Below, one piece after another: positions 11,736 through 22,700 of a stretch of 64,000 nt of DNA. The notes beneath the pieces are model-generated. The model was not told where the DNA came from, searched no databases, and saw only the letters and a program-made list of their open reading frames with translations. The first letter of the stretch is position 1. Each line of letters begins with the position of its first letter. A program made the translations under genes and the position numbers. The stretch is from Tetmemena sp. SeJ-2015 (lineage: Eukaryota > Ciliophora > Spirotrichea > Sporadotrichida > Oxytrichidae): assembly GCA_027382625.1 (NCBI GenBank), contig JAJKFJ010021472.1, forward strand, positions 1-64,000. The letters run 5' to 3'.

Positions 11736-12130
11736 CTGTTACTTGTGTGATTGGTAGTTTTGTTGTTTAGATTTTAAAGTAGTTTTGATAAGTTATTGAG
11801 AGTTTAAGAGTGAAATCAAAGAAAACACACAGGTGAATATTTAAATTCACCTCCTAACTATTTTTAATACACACTCTCTCTCCTTCAAAATCAATATTAA
11901 AAGTATAGTCAAACAAAATATAAATCTTATCACAATCACAGATTGACTCCTTCATTCGTAGTGCACTAATTTGTTTTCCGCATCTTAATATAAATTAAAG
12001 AGCTCTTATGGACCTTTTAATATAATGATTGCTTCATTCTAATTAGAACTTATTATAAAATCAGGAGTGCTAAGTTAAAGCAATCAAATATATCCGTGGC
12101 GGAGGGAGCAGGATTTGATTATAATAAAAC
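11736..12130. other. Divergent AT-rich intergenic region
   Basis: Spacer between the HMG-box gene (-) and the next plus-strand gene. It should contain both 5' flanks. No other feature seen. Confidence 0.5.
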
Positions 12131-13793
12131 ATGGAGAACTTAAATCACCACGACCCAGAGTTAGAATCCCCATTATTTAATAAACAGCTCTCACCTGAGC
12201 TCAAGCAAGAAGAGAAGGAACTATCAATCATGGCTATCTTTAATCTACTCAGCTGCCTAAAGAGAGAAGTTAAGCAAGCCTAGAACCTTGAAACTGAGTG
12301 TAAGAAGCTATACCAGCTTATTGAATCATTGATTTCATCTGCCTGAAAGATGTATAATAATTCAAGCTTACGTTAGATAATTTCATTCGAAATCTTACAT
12401 AACTTTTTGAACCTTTCTTATTAAGCTTTTATCCATAGTGCGATAGTTGAGTCAAACTACTTAGAACAAACTCGTCTCTAGTCTGAAGACTTCTTATCAG
12501 AGCTAGCTTGAGCTATTTTATCAGCAATCGAGTCTCTATAGCTAAATATCTTAGGGGAAAGTCTCAAAGAGCTCTTCGAATGGGATAGCCTCCAATTTAA
12601 ACTTCTTCCCTCAAGATAATTAATCGAAGCTTATTGTTTGAAATTAATTTTTCAAGAGTTGGATATGAGTTATGGAGGGCACAGATCCAACCCTAATAAT
12701 CCACTATTTCCTGGTGCGCTACCCAGTCCGCATATAGAGGAAGCCAAGGACGTCTTAATAGATATCCCAGGAGCAAATCAAGTTTTGACTGCTGTGATAT
12801 TCCAAATCAGAGAAAGTCCTGCGGCAGCTTTGGATTTCTTCAATGCTCTTACTTTATGGAGAGGTGGAGAGCTTACAAAAGATTAAAGGTTTATGGAGTA
12901 GCTTGCTCTTTTCTTTTTTGATAATCCCTTCAGGGATTCTTTCCTAACTTCAGATACGAATCTGCTCTACTTCACACTCCTAAGATCAGTCTTCAACTAT
13001 CTGAATCAGTCTACGAATCAAGATTTTGACTCCACTGATAGAAGCTCAACTGCTGTTCCTACTCACAACCTTAAAACCTTACATCATAGCCTTTCTCTCC
13101 AGTCATTTAAGTAAATTTTCTTAATGCTACTTACGTTATTGATAATGATTTAAGTACAATCTATTCAAGACTTAGACAGGAACAAGCTACTCATTAATAC
13201 TTTCTCAGGACTTACGAAATCCCCAGAGTCCCAGAGCTACATCCGCTTCTTGTATCGCAACGTATTCAGCAAAATCAATCTTAACCAGCTGATGCTGTTC
13301 TTCACAGAGCAATAGAAGGAAGTGGCTGCTCAAATAGAACTCAGGGAGCGACAGCTGCAAGTTCAATAGCTAAAGCAAGGAGTCATGCTCTAAAATTAAG
13401 CAGCAGCTTCCAGAGAAGAAGCACTCAAGAGCAAGAATCAATTCTACAAGACTGCTAAGGATGCAGTTACTAGAAATGAAATCAATGTATCTTAGATCAG
13501 CACTCAGAACGATATGAAGTTATAAGGTGTATATATGAATGATTGTATATAAACTTAAGATTTAAGTTTTAGAGCATGATAGACTTCGATGACTCAGGAA
13601 ACTTAAAGCAAAGTCAGACATAAAGAAGCTTGAGTTGCAAGAAGAGGTAAAGTAAGTCAAAACAAAGAAGCCAGGTATGCTGAAGAAGCTTTTTGGTGGA
13701 AGAGATAAAGAAAGGGAAAAGGAGAAGGAGATAGAGCGATAGAAGAAACTAGCACTTAAAGCAGTAACACCTAAAGATGAGAGAGACTTATGA
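12131..13793 (+). CDS. Unidentified Gln/Lys-rich protein
   Basis: I do not recognise this protein. It starts at ATG 12131-12133 (MENLNHHDPELESPLF) and is mostly helical. A Leu-rich N-terminal half contains QLIESLI, FLSAIESLQLNILGESLKEL and ANQVLTAVIFQIRESPAAA. A coiled-coil part follows (EVAAQIELRERQLQVQQL), then a basic end GMLKKLFGGRDKEREKEKE with TGA at 13791-13793. Two in-frame 3n-length IESs are supported by pointers (12338-12364 and 12501-12524). Further frame changes occur near 13530-13610. Codon use, with frequent TAG/TAA for Gln, is like the neighbours. Confidence 0.6.
12338..12364 (+). other. 27-bp IES with pointer TTCA
   Basis: Pointer copies lie at 12334-12337 and 12361-12364. 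The insert carries an in-frame TGA; removal joins LIESLIS to SLRQIISFEILHNF. Confidence 0.68.
12501..12524 (+). other. 24-bp IES with pointer TTATCAG
   Basis: Pointer copies lie at 12494-12500 and 12518-12524. The insert holds an in-frame TGA; removal gives QSEDFLSAIESLQLN. Confidence 0.8.
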
Positions 13794-13819
13794 TTAAAGA
13801 CCCAATTACTAGTCACTTA

Positions 13820-14684
13820 TGGATAATGGAAGAGACCTTGATGATAGTACCATTATAGACAGGAAATCAGCAGCAGGCAGGGCACAAAGATTCGAAGTCA
13901 ACCACAAGAGAGACCACTCACAGATAAATGTAAAGTCCTCAACAGCTGCAAGACTCAATCTCTCAGGAGATTAGCCCCAAAACTTTAAAATCGAGCATAA
14001 TCCGAGCTCATAATTTGAATTTTCTAACAAAAAGGGAAATTAAGAGTACAGTCTTTCTCCATCTAATCTGCGAAACTAAGATGGTTCCTACTATACTAGA
14101 GAAGAGGAGGACAGGATAGATTAGAAAAATTATCAAGATCAGTATACTTTAAATGATTTGGCTACAGAACTGAGTAATGCAGGTATTAATAACAATGAAG
14201 TAAAGTTATTATGGAATGGATATGGAAGGCTAGCTCTATATCAGAAGGATTATCCTTGCATAAATAAGCAAGCCAAAGCGATCCAAAAGTAAGAATTATT
14301 ATCTCAAGACTTAATATTTTTTAGGAACCAAGGACGGACCCCCTTAATAATTCAAGTTCAATATAAAGAAGCTTGATCTGACTGGATACATGCTCCAAAT
14401 TTTGATAAAATAGATTTAAGTTTGGTCAAATCCTTAGGATTTTGTGAATTTATAAATTATTGATAGTCGTAAAAATGCAAGCATCAAGCTAAATTGACCA
14501 AGAAGTTGTAATTGATCTAGAACTGGCTTTTGATGTCTGGTCGCTTCTCTTTTGCGTTATTAAGGAGGAGGTATTCGTCTCATAGAAGCAAAACATCAAG
14601 AACGCTTGCTACTCTCTCATAATTAACTACTCATTAGACTAAAGTCTCAAAAACATTCAGAACGAGTTCAACCTATCAGGATGA
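13820..14684 (+). CDS. Unidentified protein upstream of riboflavin kinase
   Basis: Starts at ATG 13820-13822 (MDNGRDLDDSTIIDRKSA) with a polar, Ser/Asn/Gln-rich N-terminus, then NDLATELSNAGINNNEVKLL. After a frame change near 14330 come KKLDLTGYMLQILIKQ and IIDSRKNASIKL, and after another near 14495, DQEVVIDLELAFDVWSLL, ending at TGA 14682-14684. No family recognised. It may be a separate gene or the 5' part of the riboflavin kinase gene, because two frames are open across 14533-14684. The order of coding pieces is collinear. Confidence 0.45.
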
Positions 14685-15803
14685 ATAGACTTCCACAATA
14701 AGGCAAAAGTTTTTGGATTACTCTATTGCCATCAAGCCATGGATCCCATACTTTAGTTAATTCAAATACCTAAGGGCTAACAAGAACATAGTTCTTAAAT
14801 TCAGAAGCTCCTTTGAACAAAAGAGCATCCATAAGCTGAAATGCTTCAAAAAAATTTTTTAAAAGATTTAAAATTTTTAAATTTATATGCTTTGAAAGCA
14901 CTTCTATTTTAGAATAACTAATTGCAGACGAAGATATATCAAATGAAGCACTTTTGATAACTAGCAATTTGGTTAAATATGCTGAAAGGAAGAACACTAT
15001 CTTCATTCAGGGAAGAGTATTGGATAAAGATTCCGCTCCAGTTTAAGAATTGGACTAATAGTGTTCTGATTCCTCAATAAAGAAAGTCAAGCTTCATAAG
15101 TCCCTATACGATGTGAATTTCTCCGAGTTCTCAGATATACTTCCCAAAATAACTTTTACTATGCCTTAAAGCTACAACGTATCTTAAGAGCTTGATTACG
15201 TGAGAAGAGTGCTCCCAGAATAAAAAATCTGGGCCGGATTTACAAACTACGATCTAGACTCTGTGGTTGAGAAAAAGAGTGAAATTAGTTTAGATACAAC
15301 AAAAAATGGCATGAAGTAACTAGAAAGCATAATCATTAAAGGTAAAGTAGTACCTGGGTTCTAAAGAGGAAGCACTGAGATGGGCTGTCCCACTGCTAAC
15401 ATAGAAATGACGCAAGTAAATTAAGAACTAACTCACAACCTTATACCCGGAGTTTATCTTGCTAGTGTCAATTTTGCAGAATCTTCAGGCTAAAAGTTAT
15501 CGCAAAACAAAACATTTATCTTATAATTGTAAAGTTCAAAGCTGCTTTAACTATTGGCTGGAATCCAGTTTATGAAAATCTTTATATAATACTTTTAGAT
15601 TTTTAAGATTCCAAAATCTCGAAAAGACTATAGAAGTATTCATAATGCATGATTTCAAGGGTGATAAATTCTATGGCAAAGAGCTAGAGGTGCACCTTAT
15701 TTCTTATCTAAGAGCAGAGGCTCTATTCTATCCTTTCTCAGATTTAATTTTAGCTATAGCCTGTGATATAAACGCTGCAGAGGATCATATTGCTTTAGAT
15801 TGA
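14533..15803 (+). CDS. Riboflavin kinase with long N-terminal extension
   Basis: The C-terminal 150 residues are a riboflavin kinase domain, which phosphorylates riboflavin with ATP to FMN. It shows KGKVVPGFQRGSTEMGCPTA (the family's GRGSK-LG-PTAN loop), LIPGVYLASVNF, LTIGWNPVYENLEKTIEVF, and HDFKGDKFYGKELEV. The catalytic Glu region after GWNP is intact. TGA is at 15801-15803. Upstream, in the same frame once an IES at 14847-14892 is removed, lie about 240 residues of unknown function (from MSGRFSFALLRRRY). The first residues are basic, which could be organelle targeting. The extension is not the HAD phosphatase found in plant bifunctional enzymes: no DxDxT motif is visible. The start is uncertain because another frame is also open at 14489-14684. 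Confidence 0.8.
14847..14892 (+). other. 46-bp A/T-only-rich IES with pointer ATGCTT
   Basis: Pointer copies lie at 14841-14846 and 14887-14892. Removal joins QKSIHKLKCF to ESTSILEQLIADEDI and fuses the extension to the riboflavin kinase frame. Confidence 0.88.
15582..15619 (+). other. 38-bp IES with pointer AAAATCT in the kinase domain
   Basis: Pointer copies lie at 15575-15581 and 15613-15619. Removal gives GWNPVYENLEKTIEVF, exactly the family pattern. Confidence 0.95.
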
Positions 15804-15936
15804 AATTTAAGATGAATTTTTACTCTTTAAAGTTAATCTTCTATAAATCTCTTATGTTGAGTAGAATTTGTTATAAATAATGAGGATTTGATTAAAGAAA
15901 TTCTAATTGGCTTTGCTGAAATAATAATCGATAATT

Positions 15937-17582
15937 TCATCTTCTCTTGCTGAACTTCTGAGCAGAGGAAGATAGACCTGCTTGACTGGCTGAAGTTGCA
16001 CCTTGTTCCTAACCTCTCTTTTGAATGCGTTCTCTGCATATTGGACAGAAATACTTTTCATCATCTTTCATGTTTGCAAGCTTACTAGAGTCCAAGCCAT
16101 CACAAACAGCGTGGATCCAATCTTGGCAGTCATCACACTGTATGAAATCTTCATTTGAGTCTTGAGGAAAGGCTTTTGAGCATACCTTGCAGAAATTGCC
16201 TTGTTGTAATTGATAGTTGCAATCTTTGCAAATTCTATAAATGCCTTCATACCACAGTCCTTGAGCTTTAGAAGAGAGGGAGTTCAGCTCTTTATTGCAG
16301 GATACGCAATTAACGCAGTCGTTGCAGAACCAGTTATGAGAGGGAATCTGGAGCAAAGGTGGGGTTAAACAGTGAATATGCACTGCCTTGTCGCACATAT
16401 CGCATATGATTATTTTGTCCTCGTCATTCTATAAAAAAAGTTATATAAGAATAAAATTAAATTTTAATAAAGATAAATATGTTGTAAAAAAGGGGTAGGG
16501 CTTACATTATGCGGATCGTTTTGGTTGCAATTTTTGCAAGTCTTGCATTCAGAGCATTCCCATTAGAAGCGTTTTACAAGCTCAGTATTTAGAGGTGGCT
16601 AGTGACATGTGCTGTGATACATTCTCATGCATCTGAAGCACTTCAGACTCTTAGCCTCCTCACTCGGAATAACTTTCTTCTCGCAAAGAATGCAGATATC
16701 TAAGTTATCTCCCTTTCCTTAGGCTCCTTTCTTCACAGATTATTTAGGGACTGAGGTGGGCTAACCTCCAGACCCCTGCTTTGTAGCTTGAGGTTAAGCT
16801 AGCTTGGAGGATGGCACAACTCCTTTGAGAGGGTTAGGCTTGGTTGTTGAGCTAATTGAGGTGGCAATATATCTAGCCACTTTCTTGTTCTCAGACCCTG
16901 GTTCTATCAATCCAGTGATATAGCTTTGACTGCACTTTTAGCATAACTAAACTTGGTCGCCTTTCTCAGACTAAGTATGGGAATTAAGATCGAAGAATAT
17001 TTTTACCTTCCAGTTTTGAGTGACACCATTTTCATAGATGGGCTATTTACAATAGCTACATTCTTTCCTGACGCTCTTCATTTACTGGTCAAAGTCTTTT
17101 AAGTCCTCTTCATCTAGGTAGTCCAAAAACTTCTCAAATGTGTCTGCAAAGTCTACCTTCTGCACATTCATCAGGCGCTCTTTCTCAAGTAGAAGCTATA
17201 AGGATAATCAGTCAATGTCAAAAAATAGAGAAATGCTATGATTAGTACTTACCTTCTATTTCATTCTCTTCTCCATGTCCTCAGGATAGCCTTCAAAGTG
17301 ATTCTGAACTTCAGCTGCGACATGTTATTGCATTTACATCTGCACTTTATTCATCTCATACAGCCCGCCTTTTACGCCACCGCCTTATTTACCGGGACAG
17401 TAGCAGAGTCTACGCTTGGTGACCTGGCACTCCAAATGGAAAGGCCTGTAATTTCTCTTTTTCTAGACAGTGCGTTCGAATTCATTCTGCTCCAACACTG
17501 ATTAAACAGGGTCCTAGAGGTAAGAGTTTCCATAAGGGTAAGTATAAATCTTGCTAAATTTCTCTAAGAACGTGGGCTTCAT
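15937..17582 (-). CDS. Multi-zinc-finger PHD protein
   Basis: Start ATG is at 17580-17582 and TGA at 15937-15939. Landmarks in order: a basic N-terminus with CQVTKRRLCYCPGK, a Cys pair finger ECSYCKQPIYENG, ICILCEKKVIPSEEA with CFRCMRMYHSTCHQPP (PHD), CSECKTCKNCNQNDPHN, ICDMCDKAVHIHCLTPP with WFCNDC (PHD), CVSCNKELNSL, and a third PHD-like FIQCDDCQDWIHAVCDGL ending FCPIC. Such tandem PHD fingers occur in chromatin readers of the KMT2/PHF10 kind, so a nuclear chromatin role is inferred. Introns with GTAAG...TAG borders are at about 17193-17250 and 16433-16505. I see no IES in this gene, unlike its neighbours. The last 25 residues are Ser/Ala-rich. Confidence 0.82.
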
Positions 17583-17915
17583 TTTATTAATAATTATTAT
17601 GCTAATTTAATAGTAGTAGATTGATCACTTATCTCCTTTATAGGGAACGAGTTTAGACTCTTTAAGGGAAGAAAATAAAGATGTTCTTAAATGGATATCT
17701 CGGGAAAGATATTGAAAATGAATATTGGAAATGAAAGCATAGAGTCTTTGCAAGGAATTATTAAACTTACATACAAAAAAGCAAAAAAAAAGTTCTCTAA
17801 GAATGAATTAAAGTTCAAGTTAGGCCCAAATATATCAGGCCTTATTGAACTAATGATGATGAATATCTCAATTTGCTTGGGCACCTCTCTATTTCTTACA
17901 AAATTAAATAAAACT
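17583..17915. other. Spacer between PHD gene and U2AF gene
   Basis: AT-rich. A plus-strand frame at 17691-17924 is open but Lys/Ile-rich without recognisable motif; I treat it as probably non-coding. Confidence 0.45.
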
Positions 17916-19099
17916 TCACTTTAATACTCTCTCCTCGTCATCATTCCACTGAGCGAACATAGCCCTTCTTTCCTCAGAGGTTTGCCTCATGATTCTCTGT
18001 CCGAGATCCGGCTCATCACCTTTCGGCTTTGCAGCTTCCCTGCGATCATCTTCTCTCTTCCTGTCGCGATCTCTTTCATCTCTACCATGGCGATCTCTTT
18101 CGTCTCTGCCATGACGATCTCTTTCTCTATCTCTATCTCTATCTCTGCCCCTATCATCTCTGCTGTGGCGTTCTCTCTCCTCGCCTCTTCTCTCATCGCG
18201 GGGGCGCTCCTTGCCTCTATCTCCGCTTCTGGATCTCTTTCTTCTTCTAGAATCAGACCTAGAGCGTTTTCTCATTTTCCTATCTCTATCTCTGTCTCTG
18301 TCCTATCTCTGTCTCTATCTCTATTTCTGTCCTTTTCATCTCTACCTCCCTTTGCTCTTTCACGGGGCTGCGAGTTGGACCTGGAGCGACTACCCTTAGG
18401 ATCATTCTTCTTTCGTCTAAAATTAACTATAAACACCATTACCTAGGCAGAATTAAATTACTCTCTCCTCTGGTCGCGATACTCAGGGTGCTCATCGTAC
18501 ATCTGCTTGAACAAAGTGCGCTTCAAGTCTCTGCTCACGTGCTTCGGGTGCATGAAGTTGCAATACCCTCCTCCTACAGTCAAAGTTGTAAAAATAAGAT
18601 CAAAACTTGAGTATAAGCATGAACTCAATAAGTCATATGAAATTGACTTACTGTCGCACTGGCCTTCGTTGTACTATCTGCACTTGCTTTCTCTGAAGTC
18701 GGTGACTGGGCAATACTCAGCCATGATGACTCTTCCTGCGTAGAATCTTCCATTGAGACCGTTGAAAGCTCCCTGGGCCTGATCCTCAGTGATAAACTTG
18801 GCATAGACATTTCCAATCATGTGATCTCCAATATTGTCTGCCACGATCAGGTCCTCAATTTCTCCAAACTTTGCCATCTCCATGAACACTTCCTCGTAGA
18901 AATCTTCAAAGTGGTTGACTGCTTCAACCAGTGCATCTTGAGGGACGTTCAAGCCGTCAGCAAAGGCAACTGCAGCAGGTGGGTTCTCATAGAGGTGAGG
19001 GAGTGCCAGAGTCTGAGAAAGCGGGGGCTTGTTGTGAATACGAGTACAGGTGTCTCCGTGTCTGCACGCTCCTATCTTGTAATAGAAGGGGCAGTTCAC
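17916..19099 (-). CDS. U2AF small subunit (splicing factor), first exon not certain
   Basis: U2AF1 binds the 3' splice-site AG and helps recruit U2 snRNP. The frame contains zinc finger 1 (NCPFYYKIGACRHGDTC), the U2AF-homology RRM (HFEDFYEEVFMEMAKFGE, IGDHMIGNVYAKFITEDQ, GRFYAGRVIMAEYCPVTDF), zinc finger 2 (CRQYNEGQCDRGGYCNFMH), then a long RS/RD domain. TGA is at 17916-17918. An intron with GTAAGT...TGTAG splits zinc finger 2 at about 18574-18652; a short intron or IES lies near 18420-18462. The 5' exon, which should encode the usual first 15 residues before NCPF, must lie beyond 19100. There, at about 19180-19230, a degraded SFGQKR-like frame is visible inside a low-quality block. Confidence 0.92.
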
Positions 19100-19139
19100 T
19101 CTAAAGTTAAAGATAAGACTCTAAGGTTGATTATGAAAT

Positions 19140-19640
19140 GAGGTTTTAAAATGAAAAAATTTTTTGAATTTTTTATTTACTTTATCTTTTCTGGCCAAAA
19201 GATTTACGATTTTTTTTGGCCAAAAAAAAAGAAAAATTCCCCTTTTTTAAAATTTTTTAAAATTTTCTTAAAGGTTAAAAATTTACCCCTCAAAAATTAA
19301 AATAAAGAATTTTTTTTTAAAAACCCAAAATTAAAGTTAAAAATTAACAATTCAAAAACAACTAAATTGTTTTAAATATTTTTTTTATTTAAAAAAGGGG
19401 ACTTTTAATTATTCAAAAATTTAATTTTTCTTAAAAATTTTTAAAAATTTATTCTGTTTTCCGCCTTTTAAAAAGGGGAAACTTTTTAAACCCTTAATCT
19501 TCCTCTGAAAAAAGATAAAAGTTTAAAGGCTTTTTTAAAAAAATTTAAACCAAAATTAAAAATTTTTTTTTAAAATTTTTTTTTTTTTTAAAATAAAAAA
19601 CCCTTTATCCTTGAATTTTTATTGTCTCTAAGTTGTGGCC
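19140..19640. other. Homopolymer-inflated low-quality block
   Basis: About 500 bp made almost entirely of stretched A and T runs with doublets such as GGCC, CCCC and GGGG. It resembles a consensus built from poor reads rather than native sequence. It covers the expected first exon of the U2AF gene. Confidence 0.6.
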
Positions 19641-19766
19641 CTCTATTTATTAATTAGCCAATCATTGAATTAAGCATAACTCTCAACTATTAAAATATCG
19701 TTTTAATTTTTATAGAGTCATAAAATATAATTATTGTCTTAAAAGGGAATCTTGAATTTAAAAGTC

Positions 19767-22700
19767 TCACATTTCCATTCCAGACTTGAGTTTGAAGAAG
19801 AAAGAGTTTCGATCTGCAGAGAGCAAGTCATAAGTACCTTGCTCCACAACAATTCCATTGTGAATAACAAAGAGCCACTCGCAGTTTCTGATGGTAGAAA
19901 GTCTATGAGCAATGACCACACTGGTGCGTCCCTCCATAGCTCTATCAAGAGCTTACTGCACCAATTCTTAAGACTGCTCGTCCAAAGCACTAGTAGCTTC
20001 ATCTAGAATGAGAATCTTAGGGAGTATATAATTCTCCTGATAGCATGGAACCTTTAAGCCCACAATTCTTGTTGAAGTATTAACAGTATATCAATTTGAA
20101 CCTTCATTCTTTCAAAACTCTCTCTCTCTCTAATTTAAAAATAGCTGGAGTTATGTAAATGAGAACAGCTTCTCATTGAAGTACTAGACTAAATGTTTAG
20201 ATAAAGCTTTGTTTCCTGATCTCTAGTCAGATGCTGCTTCGTTTCCATATATTATTTAATGAGTGGAAGCATTGATAAAATTGAAGATAAAGGAGATGTG
20301 AGAATCTTAGGATCCTTAATTAGAGCCCTAGCAATAGCAATTCTTTATTTCTACCCTCCTTATAGATAAATTCAAACTATACTTGTTGAAGCCTTTATGG
20401 AGCTTGAAATCAGAGCTATAGGTATTTCTCTGGTGCAATTCTTTGATTCTTGTATTATTTTGAACCTTTATTTAAATAGAAATAGTCAAACTCTCAATCA
20501 CAAGTCTCTTGAAAAGAGCTTCGCTAGCTTTAATATAAAAGAAGTAATTCAAATTTTAAGTTGCTTCTGGTTTCTCCAAAAACTGAGCTTGCTTGATAAA
20601 CTCTTTCACTGTCTACAAATCAAACTTGCCTGGCTAGTTATGAATCCAATACTTCACTGTTTAAAAGTTTAAATCAAAATGCTTATCATTTTTTGTTGCT
20701 TGAAGAGTTTGTTTCTATTCAGCAAGGAACATTACATAAGATAAACTTAATATATTCTAGTTAAAAAAGAAAGGAAGCTTAAAATGCTATCTGCTTCAAA
20801 TATCCACTCGAACTTAATGACGAGATCATCCCACTTTATTCCCTTCTTTTCACCATGCTCTTTAATTAACTCAGAGAATTTTTCCACCTGAAGATTTATG
20901 AGGGTTCTGAGTTTATCATCACCTTTCTCAAGGATTTCTAAAATCAGCTGGAGAATAATAAAGATTAAGTTCTAGACTAAAAGTGCCTCATAGCGAGGGT
21001 ATAAGCTCTGGATGTTAGACTGGTTAAGGAATTCTCTGAACTCTTATTCCAACTTTTCTTATACTTCCTCTTGGCCTAAATCCTCAATGTTTGATTCAAT
21101 AAATGCAAGTGCGTTCGCCATATCAGCCACCTCTCTAACTCTCTAGTCAGATTTAGAAGTCTTATTTATCGTTTCCATAGAGTATGTTCTCCTTGATTGT
21201 CATATTGAAAAGTAAGGGCTCTTGCATCACTATGCCTATCTGCTCCCTTAAAGCTCTCACATTTAAACTCTTAAATATAACTTAGAGCAGCTTCAATATA
21301 TAAAGGCGATTGTAATCTCTGATGTCAACACCGTCAATCATAAAACTGCCGTCAGTCACATCATACATCCTCAACAGAAGATTAGCCAAAGTGCTTTTAC
21401 CACACCACTGTGTCCCACAAGAGCTATCTTCTTTTTAAAAAATCATTTATACAATAGTAGAATACTTATCTTAATTTTCTTAGTAGCAGGTATACTAAGG
21501 TTCATTTTATTAAGAACGTTCTTGGTTCTAGAAGGGTATCTGAATACAACATCTTTTAACTCAATAGCTCCAGCCCTAATCTCAGTAATGCCACTAGTTG
21601 AACGAGTGTCTATCTTTGAAGGCTCTTCGATAATATCGAACACTTTAGCTGCGGCTGCTTTTGCCTTTGAAACTGATGGTGCTTATGCAATTGATATCCC
21701 ACTTCCAATCGCGGCCACGAAAAGAAGATAAAGTCCAATATAGGTATCTTCAGCTATCAATATAAGGAACGAATTATAATCTTAAGAATAGATTGAGCTT
21801 TTTCCCCATAGTCAAAGATAAAGATCGAAGCAATATAGAAGACAAAAGCCAAGAAGAAGAATCTCACGCACTGAGAGTAGCCAAACCAAAACCGCCTATA
21901 TGGGAGTTCCTTATTCCAACTTTGTTTGGTTCTTCAAGAAGTTTGTCGAATCTCGTCATAACAAACTCAACATTCTTCTCTCCAAAACTTATCACAGTTC
22001 TGTAGTTGATAAGCATATCTGAGAGCAGAGCATTAGCTTGCTCATAGGGATCTGACTCTCCAGTCTCTCTGATTTATCCTTGCGTCTTGCTCACCTTCCA
22101 CTAGAGTCTAATCATAATCAGTCCTCCTAATACCACAAATGGTGTCGCAAACTCAAAATCAATATAACAGATTTCATATCCATATGATATCCTAATTGAA
22201 TTATATAAAACTATTCTTAGTTTACCTATGGACACCAAAGCCATCTTCCATGTGTAAATGAAGCACAGAATAATGCCAACTACAAGAGTCAAGAAGGCCT
22301 CCAATAGATTTGCAATAGTCTCACTAGTCAAACCATTTAGCTGAGTTATATCCTCGGAAAGGGTGTTACTTAGGATGCCTGGTGCTCTCTCCTTATTATC
22401 AAACCATCCAAGATGCTTGTAAAGAATTCCTTCAAAGAGCTTGTTACGAATAGTGTAAGTCAAGTTTTCTCCCAAGTAAGAGTACACAAATTTGTTTAAG
22501 AACCCAAAGATTCCCAAACAACCTGAATATATGGTAAACTTAGACAATGAAATATATAAATTATGAAAGCAAGAGAAACATCCCACACCAGAACCTAGAG
22601 TCTTTATCATAAGTAGATAACTAGGGTTGAAGCATCACGAATAAGATCTTACCAAAGATAAGGCCATAGAGTGGGAAAGCAAAAGCGTTAATTATAGTGA

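Noticed and set aside
17691..17924. Lys/Ile-rich plus-strand ORF near the U2AF 3' end
   Set aside because: AT-driven composition, no motif, and it overlaps the end of the U2AF coding sequence.
17982..18446. Plus-strand Ser/Leu/Ile-rich frames opposite the U2AF RS domain
   Set aside because: They arise from the repetitive Arg/Asp/Ser codons on the other strand.
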